Assembly (NCBI GenBank): GCA_031553195.1
Contig: JAVBLV010000001.1
Location: 69,111 to 133,110, forward strand
Direction of reading: 5' to 3'
DNA length: 64,000 nucleotides
Source: JAVBLV01 sp031553195
Lineage (GTDB): Bacteria; Bacteroidota; Bacteroidia; Bacteroidales; P3
This document shows, one piece after another, positions 56,879 through 64,000 of the stretch. The position numbers and the translations under genes were made by a program. The notes under the pieces are model-generated. The model worked only from the letters and a program-made list of their open reading frames with translations, ran no database searches and was not told where the DNA came from. Every line of letters starts with the position of its first letter. Positions within the stretch are counted from its first letter, which is position 1.

Positions 56879-57646
56879 ATGGAATTTATCGATACGCATA
56901 CTCATATTTATTTAGATGATTTTTCTCCGGATATAGAGACCGTAATACAATCGGCAAAAGAGCGGCATGTAAAAAAGATGCTTCTTCCTAATATAGATTC
57001 TTCTACAATAGAAAAATTGAAAGAACTTTGCCGGAAACATCCCGATTGTTGTTTCCCTATGATGGGACTGCATCCGACATCGGTTAATAAAGACTTTGAG
57101 AAAGAGTTATTATTTGTAGAAGCAGAACTTTCGAAAGGCCGTTACATTGCTGTCGGCGAAATCGGGATTGATTTGTATTGGGACAAAACTTTTAAAGACG
57201 AGCAAGTAGAAGCTTTTTTGTTTCAAATAAAACTAGCTGAAAAACACAAACTTCCTATCGTAATTCATACTCGGGACTCTTTTTCCGAAACAATTGAAGT
57301 TCTTCAAAAAAGTGGCCTTTCTTCATTGAACGGAATTTTCCATTGTTTCAGCGGAACCCTTCGCGACGCTTTTGCTGCAACCGAAATGGGGTATAAATTA
57401 GGAATAGGAGGAGTAATTACTTTCAAAAGAAATGGATTGACCGAAATAGTAGAAAATATAAATTTGGAACACTTGGTTTTGGAAACCGACGCGCCTTTTT
57501 TAGCTCCGTATCCTTATAGAGGAAAAAGAAACGAACCGGCCTATCTAACTCTAATTGCAGAGAAGATCGCTGAAATCAAAAATGTCACTCTGGAAGAAGT
57601 CGCTCGAATTACGACTCAGAATGCAATGAATATTTTTCGTCTGTAA
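56879..57646 (+). CDS. tatD: TatD-family metal-dependent hydrolase
   Basis: 255-residue TIM-barrel nuclease. Metal ligands are His6 and His8 in DTHTHIYLDDF, Glu in AVGEIGIDLYWD, His in VIHTRDSFS and GIFHCFSG, and Asp in LETDAPFLAP. Members cut DNA 3' ends or single strands in repair. It shares a transcript with the TrmH gene. Confidence 0.93.
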   Translation: MEFIDTHTHIYLDDFSPDIETVIQSAKERHVKKMLLPNIDSSTIEKLKELCRKHPDCCFPMMGLHPTSVNKDFEKELLFVEAELSKGRYIAVGEIGIDLYWDKTFKDEQVEAFLFQIKLAEKHKLPIVIHTRDSFSETIEVLQKSGLSSLNGIFHCFSGTLRDAFAATEMGYKLGIGGVITFKRNGLTEIVENINLEHLVLETDAPFLAPYPYRGKRNEPAYLTLIAEKIAEIKNVTLEEVARITTQNAMNIFRL

Positions 57647-57804
57647 GTATATCATATGGTTCTGAAATACATGTATTTGTATTCCGCGCTTACATTTTTA
57701 TCTTGAATAAATTCTTTTTGTACAAAAAATCTTGTAAGTTTGCGATGCAAAAACAGAGATCAGCAAATAATTTCTTCATTTATTATAAACACATTAGTAG
57801 TTTT

Positions 57805-58881
57805 ATGCACCATATTCTCAAACGCTTTTTATTTTTTGCTTGCGTTATAGTATTATTGCCTGCAAGTTCTTTTGCCAATGAAGAAAAAGAATCTTTTAGC
57901 GTTGGCGAGATGATAATGGAACACATTACAGACGCTCATGACTGGCATATTCTTTCTTATGCGGGAAAAGACGTTTCTCTTCCCTTGCCCATTATTTTGC
58001 TTCATGAAAATAAACTGCATGTTTTCATGTCTTCAAAATTCCACCACGGAAAAGAAGCATACAAAGGATTTAAACTAGAAACAACAGGCGACCAAAAAGG
58101 CAAAATTATCTGCATTGATGAAAACGGCGTTCCTACAGGCCTTTCTCCATGGGATTTATCTATCACGAAAAATGTATTGGCATTATTTTTTAGCGCGGCT
58201 TTAATTGTTTTCATTTTAGCCAGGGCGACCAAATCCTACTCAAGACGAAAAGGAAAGGCTCCCAGAGGGTTACAATCGCTGATAGAAATGTTGGTTATTT
58301 TTATCAGAGACGATGTCGCCCGTTCCGCCATTGGGGAAAAGAAATACGAAAAATACATGCCGTTTTTACTCACTTTGTTTTTCTTTATATTAATTAATAA
58401 TCTTTTAGGATTAGTCCCTATTTTGCCTGGAGGAGCAAATGTCACAGGCAATATTGCCGTTACCGGCGTATTGGCTCTTTTTACGTTCTTTTTTACTCTT
58501 TTTAGCGGAAACAGACATTATTGGGTCGATCTGGTAAATGCCGAAGGCGTTCCCTGGTGGCTTAAATTCCCTATTCCGCTTATGCCAATTGTAGAGATAT
58601 TGAGCGTATTTACCAAGCCTTTTGTTTTGATGGTGCGGCTTTTTGCCAATATCACGGCAGGACATATTATTATTTTAGGTTTTATCAGCATTATTTTTAT
58701 TTTCGGCGAAATATCTGCCGGTAGCGGGCTTTCTATTTCGGTTGTTTCAATTCTTTTTTCGGTGTTTATGAGTTTATTGGAACTCTTAGTGGCATTTATC
58801 CAGGCATATGTATTTGTATTGCTGTCTGCGCTATACATTGGAATGGCCGTACATGAACCGGAAAAGAAACATTCTCACTAA
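57805..58881 (+). CDS. atpB: ATP synthase F0 subunit a
   Basis: 358 residues from ATG 57805; a frame back to TTG 57703 overlaps a TAAGTTTG box (57735-57742) and adds no family sequence. A signal-like start (PASSFANEE) leads to a long N-terminal domain as in other Bacteroidota. Six or so membrane segments follow; the essential Arg is in LMVRLFANITAGHII and the end is VFVLLSALYIGMAVHEPEK. It forms the proton half-channels with the c ring. No atpE, atpF or other synthase gene adjoins it, which is unusual. Confidence 0.92.
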   Translation: MHHILKRFLFFACVIVLLPASSFANEEKESFSVGEMIMEHITDAHDWHILSYAGKDVSLPLPIILLHENKLHVFMSSKFHHGKEAYKGFKLETTGDQKGKIICIDENGVPTGLSPWDLSITKNVLALFFSAALIVFILARATKSYSRRKGKAPRGLQSLIEMLVIFIRDDVARSAIGEKKYEKYMPFLLTLFFFILINNLLGLVPILPGGANVTGNIAVTGVLALFTFFFTLFSGNRHYWVDLVNAEGVPWWLKFPIPLMPIVEILSVFTKPFVLMVRLFANITAGHIIILGFISIIFIFGEISAGSGLSISVVSILFSVFMSLLELLVAFIQAYVFVLLSALYIGMAVHEPEKKHSH

Positions 58882-58998
58882 AATAAAAAGCGAAAATTTT
58901 ATCATTGTAACAATAAAATAGATAAATATTCGTTTTTACAAGTCTAATATATTCAAATATAAATAATTGAATTCAGTAACTTATAAATCAAGAAGAAA

Positions 58999-59274
58999 AT
59001 GAAAAAAATCATCGTTGTTGCAGCAGTTGCTGCATTTAGTCTTATGAGTTGGAGCGTTGTAGCCCAAACTCCTCAAAAGAAAACCGCTCCCGCCAAAGAA
59101 CAAATTGCCGCTCCTGCCGCTAAAGAATGCTCTAAAGATAAAAAAGAAGCTTGCAATAAAGACCAAAAAGCTTGTTCTAAAGACAAAAAAGAAGCTTGCA
59201 GTAAAGATAGTCAAAAAGCTTGTTGCAAAAAAGGAACTTCTACAACCGGTAAAAAAGAAGATTCTTCAAAATAA
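58999..59274 (+). CDS. Small secreted Cys/Lys-repeat protein
   Basis: 91 residues. A signal peptide (about 1-23, cut near VVAQ) is followed by an Ala/Pro/Lys spacer and then about five copies of a ten-residue unit, Cys-(S/N)-Lys-Asp-(Lys/Gln)-Lys-Glu-Ala-type (residues 44-75). The end is CCKKGTSTTGKKEDSSK. Spaced Cys next to Asp/Lys suggests metal binding or redox work in the envelope; this is inference, and I know no function. It follows atpB by 117 nt and has its own terminator. Confidence 0.75.
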   Translation: MKKIIVVAAVAAFSLMSWSVVAQTPQKKTAPAKEQIAAPAAKECSKDKKEACNKDQKACSKDKKEACSKDSQKACCKKGTSTTGKKEDSSK

Positions 59275-59309
59275 TAATGGCTCGTTTTAAGTTTAACGAC
59301 CGTTATAAG

Positions 59310-59342
59310 GCGTTGTCAATTTAAATTGACAACGCTTTTTTT
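59310..59342 (+). terminator. Terminator of the Cys/Lys-repeat gene
   Basis: Perfect 13-bp stem gcgttgtcaattt / aaattgacaacgc, then seven T. Confidence 0.88.
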
Positions 59343-59507
59343 AATGATTTCCGATCATTGCAATATCATTTTCATTTGGATAACGTGATCCGAATAGAGA
59401 AAAAATTCTTTTATAATACTTGTTTAGAATTCGCAAAGACGCAAAACCTGCAAAATTTTTTAATGTCTTTGAAGTTTTTGACCTAATAGTTTGTTTTCTA
59501 TACGAAC

Positions 59508-59542
59508 AAAAAAAGATACCTCAGCCAAGAGGTATCTTTTTC
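59508..59542 (-). terminator. Terminator of the M49-like gene
   Basis: Stem aaaaagatacctc with gaggtatcttttt around a 6-nt loop, T-run on the minus strand. Confidence 0.78.
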
Positions 59543-59589
59543 TATTATTTCTCAAAAGAAATTCAAAAATCCATCTATATTTTACTTAA

Positions 59590-61239
59590 CTATAATCCCA
59601 ATTCCTTCTTCCCTTGGTTGAAACGAATATCGCGAGGAATGTTGGCATCTTTGACTTTTTGCAAATCAGCAGCCAATTTTTCTCCGATTACAGTGTGTTC
59701 TTTATTGTATTTTTCTGCAAAAGCAAAGTCGCCGTCTCCTTCTACTTTTAATACAAAGGCGCTCCATTTTTCTATAGCCGATTTGGTTTTTTCAATATCA
59801 ATTACGTATTTCCCTGCTTGATTGCGCGTAAAAGCGTTTTCAGTTTCAAAGAAATTATAACACATCATGTTTGCTTGCCCGTGAGCGCTTGCGGCGCCAA
59901 AACGGATGGAGCGCAATAACCCGGCTACAAACGTGATATAAGCGTCTTCAACCGTGCAATCGGTTACTTCGCCTTTTTCAATTAATTTTTGCACCATGAA
60001 CAAACCTAAAATATCGGCCTTGGCTTCTTCCCAAGCGCTGTATTGGTTCTGTAAAGCTTGACGAACATTTCCCTTTCCGGTGATGGTATTTTTTATACCC
60101 AAGCCGTGCGCTACTTCGTGGAACATAACATTAGAGAAGAAAGCGTCGAATTTTACATGCTTTATTTGACTTTCATCCAACATAAGTTGAGAAATAGGCA
60201 TTACAATTTTGTCGAATTTTGCTTTCATTGCATTTTTCAATTGCAAACGACGGGTTCCTTTTTTCAAATGGACGCGTTCGTCGTTAGGCAAATTGATGGC
60301 AATGGTTTTACTTCCCGCATTGCAATCTCCGGCGTAATATACTACATCATAAGCGTTCAAATCAGAATCGGTTCCGGGTACTTCTTTTTTATACTTAGGA
60401 TCGCAAGGTAATTGTTTTTGAAGTTCGGGCAACATAGCCGTGAATTTTTCCAAACGTTTGCTCCATTCGTTATCTTTTATCAAAACAAAAGATTCATAAG
60501 CAGCTTTCGAGCCGAATAATTTATCTTCATAATTTTCAATTGGACCTACCACAAAATCCAAATTGCTTTGTTTCATATCCATCCAAGCCATATCGCTGGC
60601 CAAATAATCGTCGGTTTCAAATGCTTTTATACGCAATTCCAAATATTTTTTCAAACCCGGATCTTCTGCCAGGTCAACAGCTTTTTTCATCAAGTCAATG
60701 GCTTTGGAAAGTTTCTCTTTATAAGCGTCTTTATACCAAACAACTTCCAGTTTACCTTCTGCATTCCGTTTAATAAGCGTATATAAATTGGATTTATTGG
60801 AATTTTTCAGCGCCTCAAATTCTTCTTTGGTCATATCTGCAGGATAGAAACAAGCGCCCAAAGGTTTCTCGCCATATCCGCTTACAAAAGGCGCTAAATC
60901 GCTCAAACGATCCCATGGGCCGTAATTAATCATGGCAAATTCTTTCGTAGCCGGATCTGAAATAGTATCCAATTTAGATTTATCTCCAAAAGCTTGCATC
61001 CAAAAAAGATCGTCCATTATTTGCGCAATATCGATAAAAGTTGCTACTAATTGGCGTTCTTTATCGGTTAAATGGCTCAAATCAGAGGTGAGCGTAACAG
61101 GTGCGAATTCTTCTACTTTTAGTTCCATTTCGGATTTTGTTTTAGATTCTTCCGAGGGATTTTCTTGCTTGTTTTTGTTTTTACAACCGGCAAAGCAAAG
61201 TAAAGCCAAAGACATAAATGTAATTGCTGCTTTTTTCAT
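59590..61239 (-). CDS. M49-like lipoprotein metallopeptidase (DPP III family)
   Basis: 549 residues with a lipobox (CFAGC, Cys19), so membrane-anchored in the envelope. Zinc motif HEVAH is at 374-378 and the third ligand and base lie in EEAKAD (404-409), as in the dipeptidyl peptidase III branch; classical members have a HELLGH hexapeptide. The upstream domain is helical and acidic. It probably removes dipeptides from oligopeptides taken up in the periplasm, a common amino acid source for anaerobic Bacteroidales. It is divergent from the carboxyltransferase gene with MITE H between. Confidence 0.82.
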   Translation of the reverse strand: MKKAAITFMSLALLCFAGCKNKNKQENPSEESKTKSEMELKVEEFAPVTLTSDLSHLTDKERQLVATFIDIAQIMDDLFWMQAFGDKSKLDTISDPATKEFAMINYGPWDRLSDLAPFVSGYGEKPLGACFYPADMTKEEFEALKNSNKSNLYTLIKRNAEGKLEVVWYKDAYKEKLSKAIDLMKKAVDLAEDPGLKKYLELRIKAFETDDYLASDMAWMDMKQSNLDFVVGPIENYEDKLFGSKAAYESFVLIKDNEWSKRLEKFTAMLPELQKQLPCDPKYKKEVPGTDSDLNAYDVVYYAGDCNAGSKTIAINLPNDERVHLKKGTRRLQLKNAMKAKFDKIVMPISQLMLDESQIKHVKFDAFFSNVMFHEVAHGLGIKNTITGKGNVRQALQNQYSAWEEAKADILGLFMVQKLIEKGEVTDCTVEDAYITFVAGLLRSIRFGAASAHGQANMMCYNFFETENAFTRNQAGKYVIDIEKTKSAIEKWSAFVLKVEGDGDFAFAEKYNKEHTVIGEKLAADLQKVKDANIPRDIRFNQGKKELGL

Positions 61240-61306
61240 AGGTATTAATAGATTTTTCTACAAAGTTACGATTTCCTTTCAAAACCGGAATAATTTGAAT
61301 GTATAA

Positions 61307-61467
61307 GAGGTTGTTTAAATTTTTATGGAAAAGATTTTGAGAGATAAAAATAGCGAGTTTGCAGACGGGGTTTTTCAAGAATAGTAGCGCTATTTGGTAA
61401 AAACTCCGACAAAAAAGAGCATTTTTTAGACTCAAAATACTTCATAGAAAAATTTTCAAACAATCTC
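61307..61467 (-). mobile_element. MITE copy H
   Basis: 161 bp, reverse. Ends gaggttgtttaaa and tttcaaacaatctc. TAA is duplicated at 61304-61306 and 61468-61470. It lies between two divergent genes, 68 nt from the M49-like start. Confidence 0.85.
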
Positions 61468-61612
61468 TAAAGACAAAAAAATAATAATTCTCATAAATTT
61501 ACGATATCTCAATGTACAATAATCCGGGAATTTTGTCCGGAATTTTGTAAAACATTTGAAATCCATTATTATAATATCCGTTCGATTAAATAATTGATGT
61601 AATCATACAGGT

Positions 61613-61644
61613 TTTGAATATTTCATTTACTTTGCTTACCTTCG
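61613..61644 (+). promoter_or_regulatory. Promoter of the carboxyltransferase gene
   Basis: TTTG 61613-61616, 20-nt spacer, TACCTTCG 61637-61644 (one mismatch to TAnnTTTG). A leader of about 135 nt follows. Confidence 0.5.
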
Positions 61645-61784
61645 CAGAAAAATGAAACGCTCAACGATTTTTTGAAATCATTTAAAATGTGTATGATACA
61701 TCGGTTAGCCCGAATTGAGAAAATTTTATTCTGACTTCTGAAAAATCATGATTTTGAAACTTAATTTATATAAAACCTTTAAAT

Positions 61785-63566
61785 ATGGCAAAAGAGATCA
61801 AATTTAGCCTTATTTATCGCGACATGTGGCAATCGTCCGGTAAATATGTTCCCAAAGTTGACCAATTAAAACAAATAGCTCCCGTAATTATTGACATGGG
61901 ATGTTTTGCTCGCGTAGAAACAAATGGAGGCGCCTTTGAACAGGTAAATTTATTGTTCGGAGAAAATCCGAATAAGGCGGTGCGCGAATGGACTTCGCCT
62001 TTTAACAAAGCCGGGATTCAGACGCACATGTTGGAAAGAGCATTGAACGGATTGAGGATGAATCCTGTTCCGGCAGACGTTCGACAATTGATGTATAAAG
62101 TAAAAAAAGCCCAGGGAACCAATATTTCCCGTTCCTTTTGCGGATTAAACGACACCCGAAATCTGCAACCTTCTATACAGTACGCCAAAGAAGCCGGAAT
62201 GATTTCCCAAGCCGCTATGAGTATTACTTACTCCCCTGTCCATACGGCTGAATATTATATTAATTTAGCCGACAAGTTAGTGGAATTCGGAGCCGACGAA
62301 ATTTGTCTTAAAGACATGGCGGGAATAGGACGCCCTGCATTCTTAGGAAAGATAGTAAAAGGAATTAAAGACCGGCATCCTCAAATAGCCGTTCAATATC
62401 ACGGGCATTCCGGTCCGGGATTTTCGGTGGCCTCTATGTTGGAAGTTGCCCGCGCCGGCGCCGACTATTTAGACGTGGCGATGGAACCTCTTTCTTGGGG
62501 AATGGTGCATCCTGATGTAATCACTATTCAAGCAATGTTGAAAGATGCAGGATTCCAGGTGGCTGATATTAATATGAAGGCTTATATGGAAGCCCGGCAA
62601 TTAACGCAAAACTTTATCGACGACTTTTTAGGATATTTTATTGATCCGTCAAACAAACAAATGACTTCTTTATTGGTTGGCTGCGGACTTCCCGGCGGGA
62701 TGATGGGCTCTATGATGGCCGATTTGAAAGGAATGCACGGCGCAATTAATGCAGCTCTCCGGCAGAACAATAAAAAGGAAGTATCTCTCAATGATTTGGT
62801 TGTTCAGTTGTTCCAGGAAGTGGAATACATATGGCCAAAGTTGGGCTATCCTCCTTTGGTAACGCCATTCAGCCAATATGTAAAAAATATTGCCTTGATG
62901 AATATTCTGGGAATGGCGAAAGGAGAGCCTCGTTTTTCTACTATTGATAAGGATAGTTGGAATATGATTTTAGGTAAGATGGGAAAACTTCCCGGCGATT
63001 TAGCGCCTGAAATTATCGAACTGGCCAAGAAAAACAATTTGGAATTCTATACGGGTAATCCTCAGGATGCTTATCCGAATGCGTTGGATGAATTTCGTAA
63101 GGAAATGAAAGAAAACAACTGGAATTTCGGGCAAGATGACGAAGAACTGTTTGAGTTAGCTATGCACGACCGCCAATATCGCGACTATAAGTCGGGCGTT
63201 GCCAAACAGCGTTTCGACAAAGAACTGGAACAAGCGAAAGAAAAAGCGGGCGCGCCTATAATTGTAACCCGCGCAGTGGTAGAAATGCCTAAATTCGACG
63301 TAAATAAAATTACCGAAAAGTATCCCAATGCCCAGCCGGTTCAAGCGCCTTGCAGAGGAAAGATTCTTTGGCAATATGATGTGGAAGACCAATCTACAGC
63401 CCCTGTTGTCGGAACTGAATTTAAAAAAGGCCAACCGATTTGTTTTGTTCAGGCTTATTATGGGATAGAACCCGTTATTGCTTTGAAAGATGGAAAGTTA
63501 GTGCAGGTGGAAGTACAACACGGAGCCGATGTGGTAAAAAATCAAATCATTGCATTCATAGACTAA
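61785..63566 (+). CDS. Oxaloacetate decarboxylase/pyruvate carboxylase-type carboxyltransferase
   Basis: 593 residues. The HMGL-like TIM barrel (about 5-260) has YRDMWQSSGKY, HGHSGPGFSVASM with metal-binding His and CLKDMAGIG with the carboxylated-Lys neighbourhood. A PYC/OADA conserved domain follows (about 285-470; FSQYVKN). The C-terminal 70 residues resemble a biotinyl domain (VQAPCRGKILW, KDGKLVQVEVQHGADV). The hairpin that should carry AMKM reads QAYYGIEPV instead (about 556-564), so it lacks the biotin Lys. It may rely on another carrier protein. No beta or gamma decarboxylase subunits adjoin. It acts on oxaloacetate or pyruvate beside pckA. Confidence 0.85.
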   Translation: MAKEIKFSLIYRDMWQSSGKYVPKVDQLKQIAPVIIDMGCFARVETNGGAFEQVNLLFGENPNKAVREWTSPFNKAGIQTHMLERALNGLRMNPVPADVRQLMYKVKKAQGTNISRSFCGLNDTRNLQPSIQYAKEAGMISQAAMSITYSPVHTAEYYINLADKLVEFGADEICLKDMAGIGRPAFLGKIVKGIKDRHPQIAVQYHGHSGPGFSVASMLEVARAGADYLDVAMEPLSWGMVHPDVITIQAMLKDAGFQVADINMKAYMEARQLTQNFIDDFLGYFIDPSNKQMTSLLVGCGLPGGMMGSMMADLKGMHGAINAALRQNNKKEVSLNDLVVQLFQEVEYIWPKLGYPPLVTPFSQYVKNIALMNILGMAKGEPRFSTIDKDSWNMILGKMGKLPGDLAPEIIELAKKNNLEFYTGNPQDAYPNALDEFRKEMKENNWNFGQDDEELFELAMHDRQYRDYKSGVAKQRFDKELEQAKEKAGAPIIVTRAVVEMPKFDVNKITEKYPNAQPVQAPCRGKILWQYDVEDQSTAPVVGTEFKKGQPICFVQAYYGIEPVIALKDGKLVQVEVQHGADVVKNQIIAFID

Positions 63567-63584
63567 TCATTTGACGTGTAATTA

Positions 63585-63632
63585 AAAAAGAGTCGGGTCA
63601 GAAAGTATTTTGCCTTCTGCCCCGACTCTTAT
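63585..63632 (+). terminator. Terminator of the carboxyltransferase gene
   Basis: Stem aagagtcggg with cccgactctt, extended inside by cagaag-type pairing; T-rich after the stem. Confidence 0.7.
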
Positions 63633-63645
63633 AATTTTGAAAGCA

Positions 63646-63813
63646 TTAAAACTTAAACGAGATTCCTGCCATTAAGCCAATACTGCTTGAAGATAAGGAA
63701 ATAGAAGCAACTTGTGGAATTTGAGCCAATGCTTCCCCTACAGACATTTTGTTCAGCATTTGGCCCATCAGAATCATGCCGCTGAATGAGGTATTTTTAC
63801 AAGCAATTTTCAC
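63646..63813 (-). pseudogene. C-terminal stump of an outer-membrane protein gene
   Basis: 55 codons from a possible GTG at 63813 to TAA at 63646-63648. The last 20 read ISLSSSSIGLMAGISFKF-like, a closing barrel strand ending in Phe. The full barrel is missing, and IS256-type sequence begins 47 nt upstream, so the gene was probably cut. It could also be a short independent ORF. Confidence 0.45.
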
Positions 63814-63860
63814 CTCTCATTTATCCCCAATATTGCACGTTTTCTGAGCTGAACTTACCC

Positions 63861-64000
63861 GACACTGTCCATACTTATGTGTAAATAGAAAACTACGGGC
63901 AAGATTCTCGTAGTTTTTTTATTTATTTATAACTTTGAAAAAGAAAGGACACAAAGCATGGAGATTCCCAAAGAATTATTAAGCAAAGAATTTTTGTCTC
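63861..64000 (+). mobile_element. Left end of an IS256-type insertion sequence, cut by window edge
   Basis: gacactgtccatacttatgt at 63861-63880 looks like an IS256-family end. A hairpin (63889-63920, aaaactacg / cgtagtttt, then T) and a TAACTTTG box (63930-63937) follow, before a transposase-like start. The right end is outside the window. Confidence 0.6.
63958..64000 (+). CDS. IS256-family transposase, N-terminus only
   Basis: ATG 63958 opens MEIPKELLSKEFLS, which matches the usual start of Mutator/IS256 transposases in Bacteroidota as I recall them. Only 14 codons are visible, and the DDE core is outside. The preceding hairpin would block read-in transcription. Confidence 0.6.
   Translation, partial: MEIPKELLSKEFLS

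Noticed and set aside
57703..57804. N-terminal extension of atpB from TTG 57703
   Set aside because: Overlaps a promoter-like box, and the ATG at 57805 gives a normal signal-like start.
58981..59214. Phe/Ser-rich frame antisense to the Cys/Lys-repeat gene
   Set aside because: Mirror of the repeats on the other strand; the sense frame has signal peptide, terminator and regular repeats.
59128..59230. Short repeats that might suggest a CRISPR array
   Set aside because: Repeats are contiguous codons without unique spacers.
61181..61435. 84-codon minus-strand frame over MITE H
   Set aside because: It is the element itself read as protein; other copies do not keep the frame.
1..64000. tRNA, rRNA and riboswitch genes
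   Set aside because: I looked through the gaps by eye for T-loop-like and conserved rRNA strings and found none; a covariance search would be decisive.

Overview
The window is a 64 kb chromosomal piece of a Bacteroidales-type bacterium (phylum Bacteroidota). The basis is family content: PorG, GldH and PorD-like proteins of gliding/type IX secretion, an ExbB-ExbD-TonB set, DUF6913, GSCFA and a Bacteroidales-style carboxyltransferase. It is AT-rich, mostly lacks Shine-Dalgarno sequences, and has a few promoters of the Bacteroidota type (TTTG, about 20 nt, TAnnTTTG). ATP-dependent PEP carboxykinase, an oxaloacetate/pyruvate-type carboxyltransferase, a glutamate decarboxylase/antiporter pair and several secreted peptidases suit a fermentative, probably host-associated life. 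I cannot name a genus. I saw no rRNA, tRNA or CRISPR array.

Layout. 1-3.8 kb (minus): partial uppS, porG, tonB, exbD, exbB. 4-10 kb (plus): radical SAM protein, SPFH protein with a tiny ribbon-helix-helix gene, purQ, rnhB, DUF6913-dapA. 10-11.6 kb: debris holding a group II intron fragment and the last codons of a retropepsin-like gene, then an outer-membrane barrel. 11.6-19.4 kb (minus): glycosyltransferase, OmpH/Skp-like protein, ftsA, ftsQ, FadL-type porin, Tyr/Trp/Gly-rich secreted protein. 19.5-25.5 kb (plus): proS, prfB with its programmed +1 frameshift, YfcC transporter, gldH, yceI. 25.5-29 kb (minus): M50 peptidase, aroE, dedA, TPR protein. 29.7-35.7 kb (plus): pckA and a surface-polysaccharide group. 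36.2-42.1 kb (plus): gadB, gadC, a DHA2 exporter and a DcaP-like porin. 42.2-49.5 kb (minus): aminotransferase, porD, coaBC, an MFS pseudogene (plus strand) and an M16 peptidase. 49.9-63.6 kb: glmS, pyrF, ECF sigma factor, LD-carboxypeptidase, GSCFA, TrmH, TatD, atpB, a Cys/Lys repeat protein, an M49-like peptidase and the carboxyltransferase. The right edge cuts into an IS256-type element.

The most interesting signal is a family of about 160-bp non-coding elements, eight in all (seven stand-alone or host copies and one nested copy). They have about 13-bp terminal inverted repeats starting with G and, in five copies with both ends intact, 3-bp TNA target duplications (TTA, TAA or TGA). One copy sits inside another with the duplication still readable. 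The element behaves as a miniature inverted-repeat transposable element, probably mobilised by an IS5/IS1031-like transposase encoded elsewhere.

The second theme is erosion of conserved gene order. ftsQ-ftsA stand without murC or ftsZ, atpB stands without the other ATP synthase genes, and several gene stumps (retropepsin, MFS, outer-membrane protein) and element fragments fill the gaps. This fits a genome reshaped by small mobile elements.
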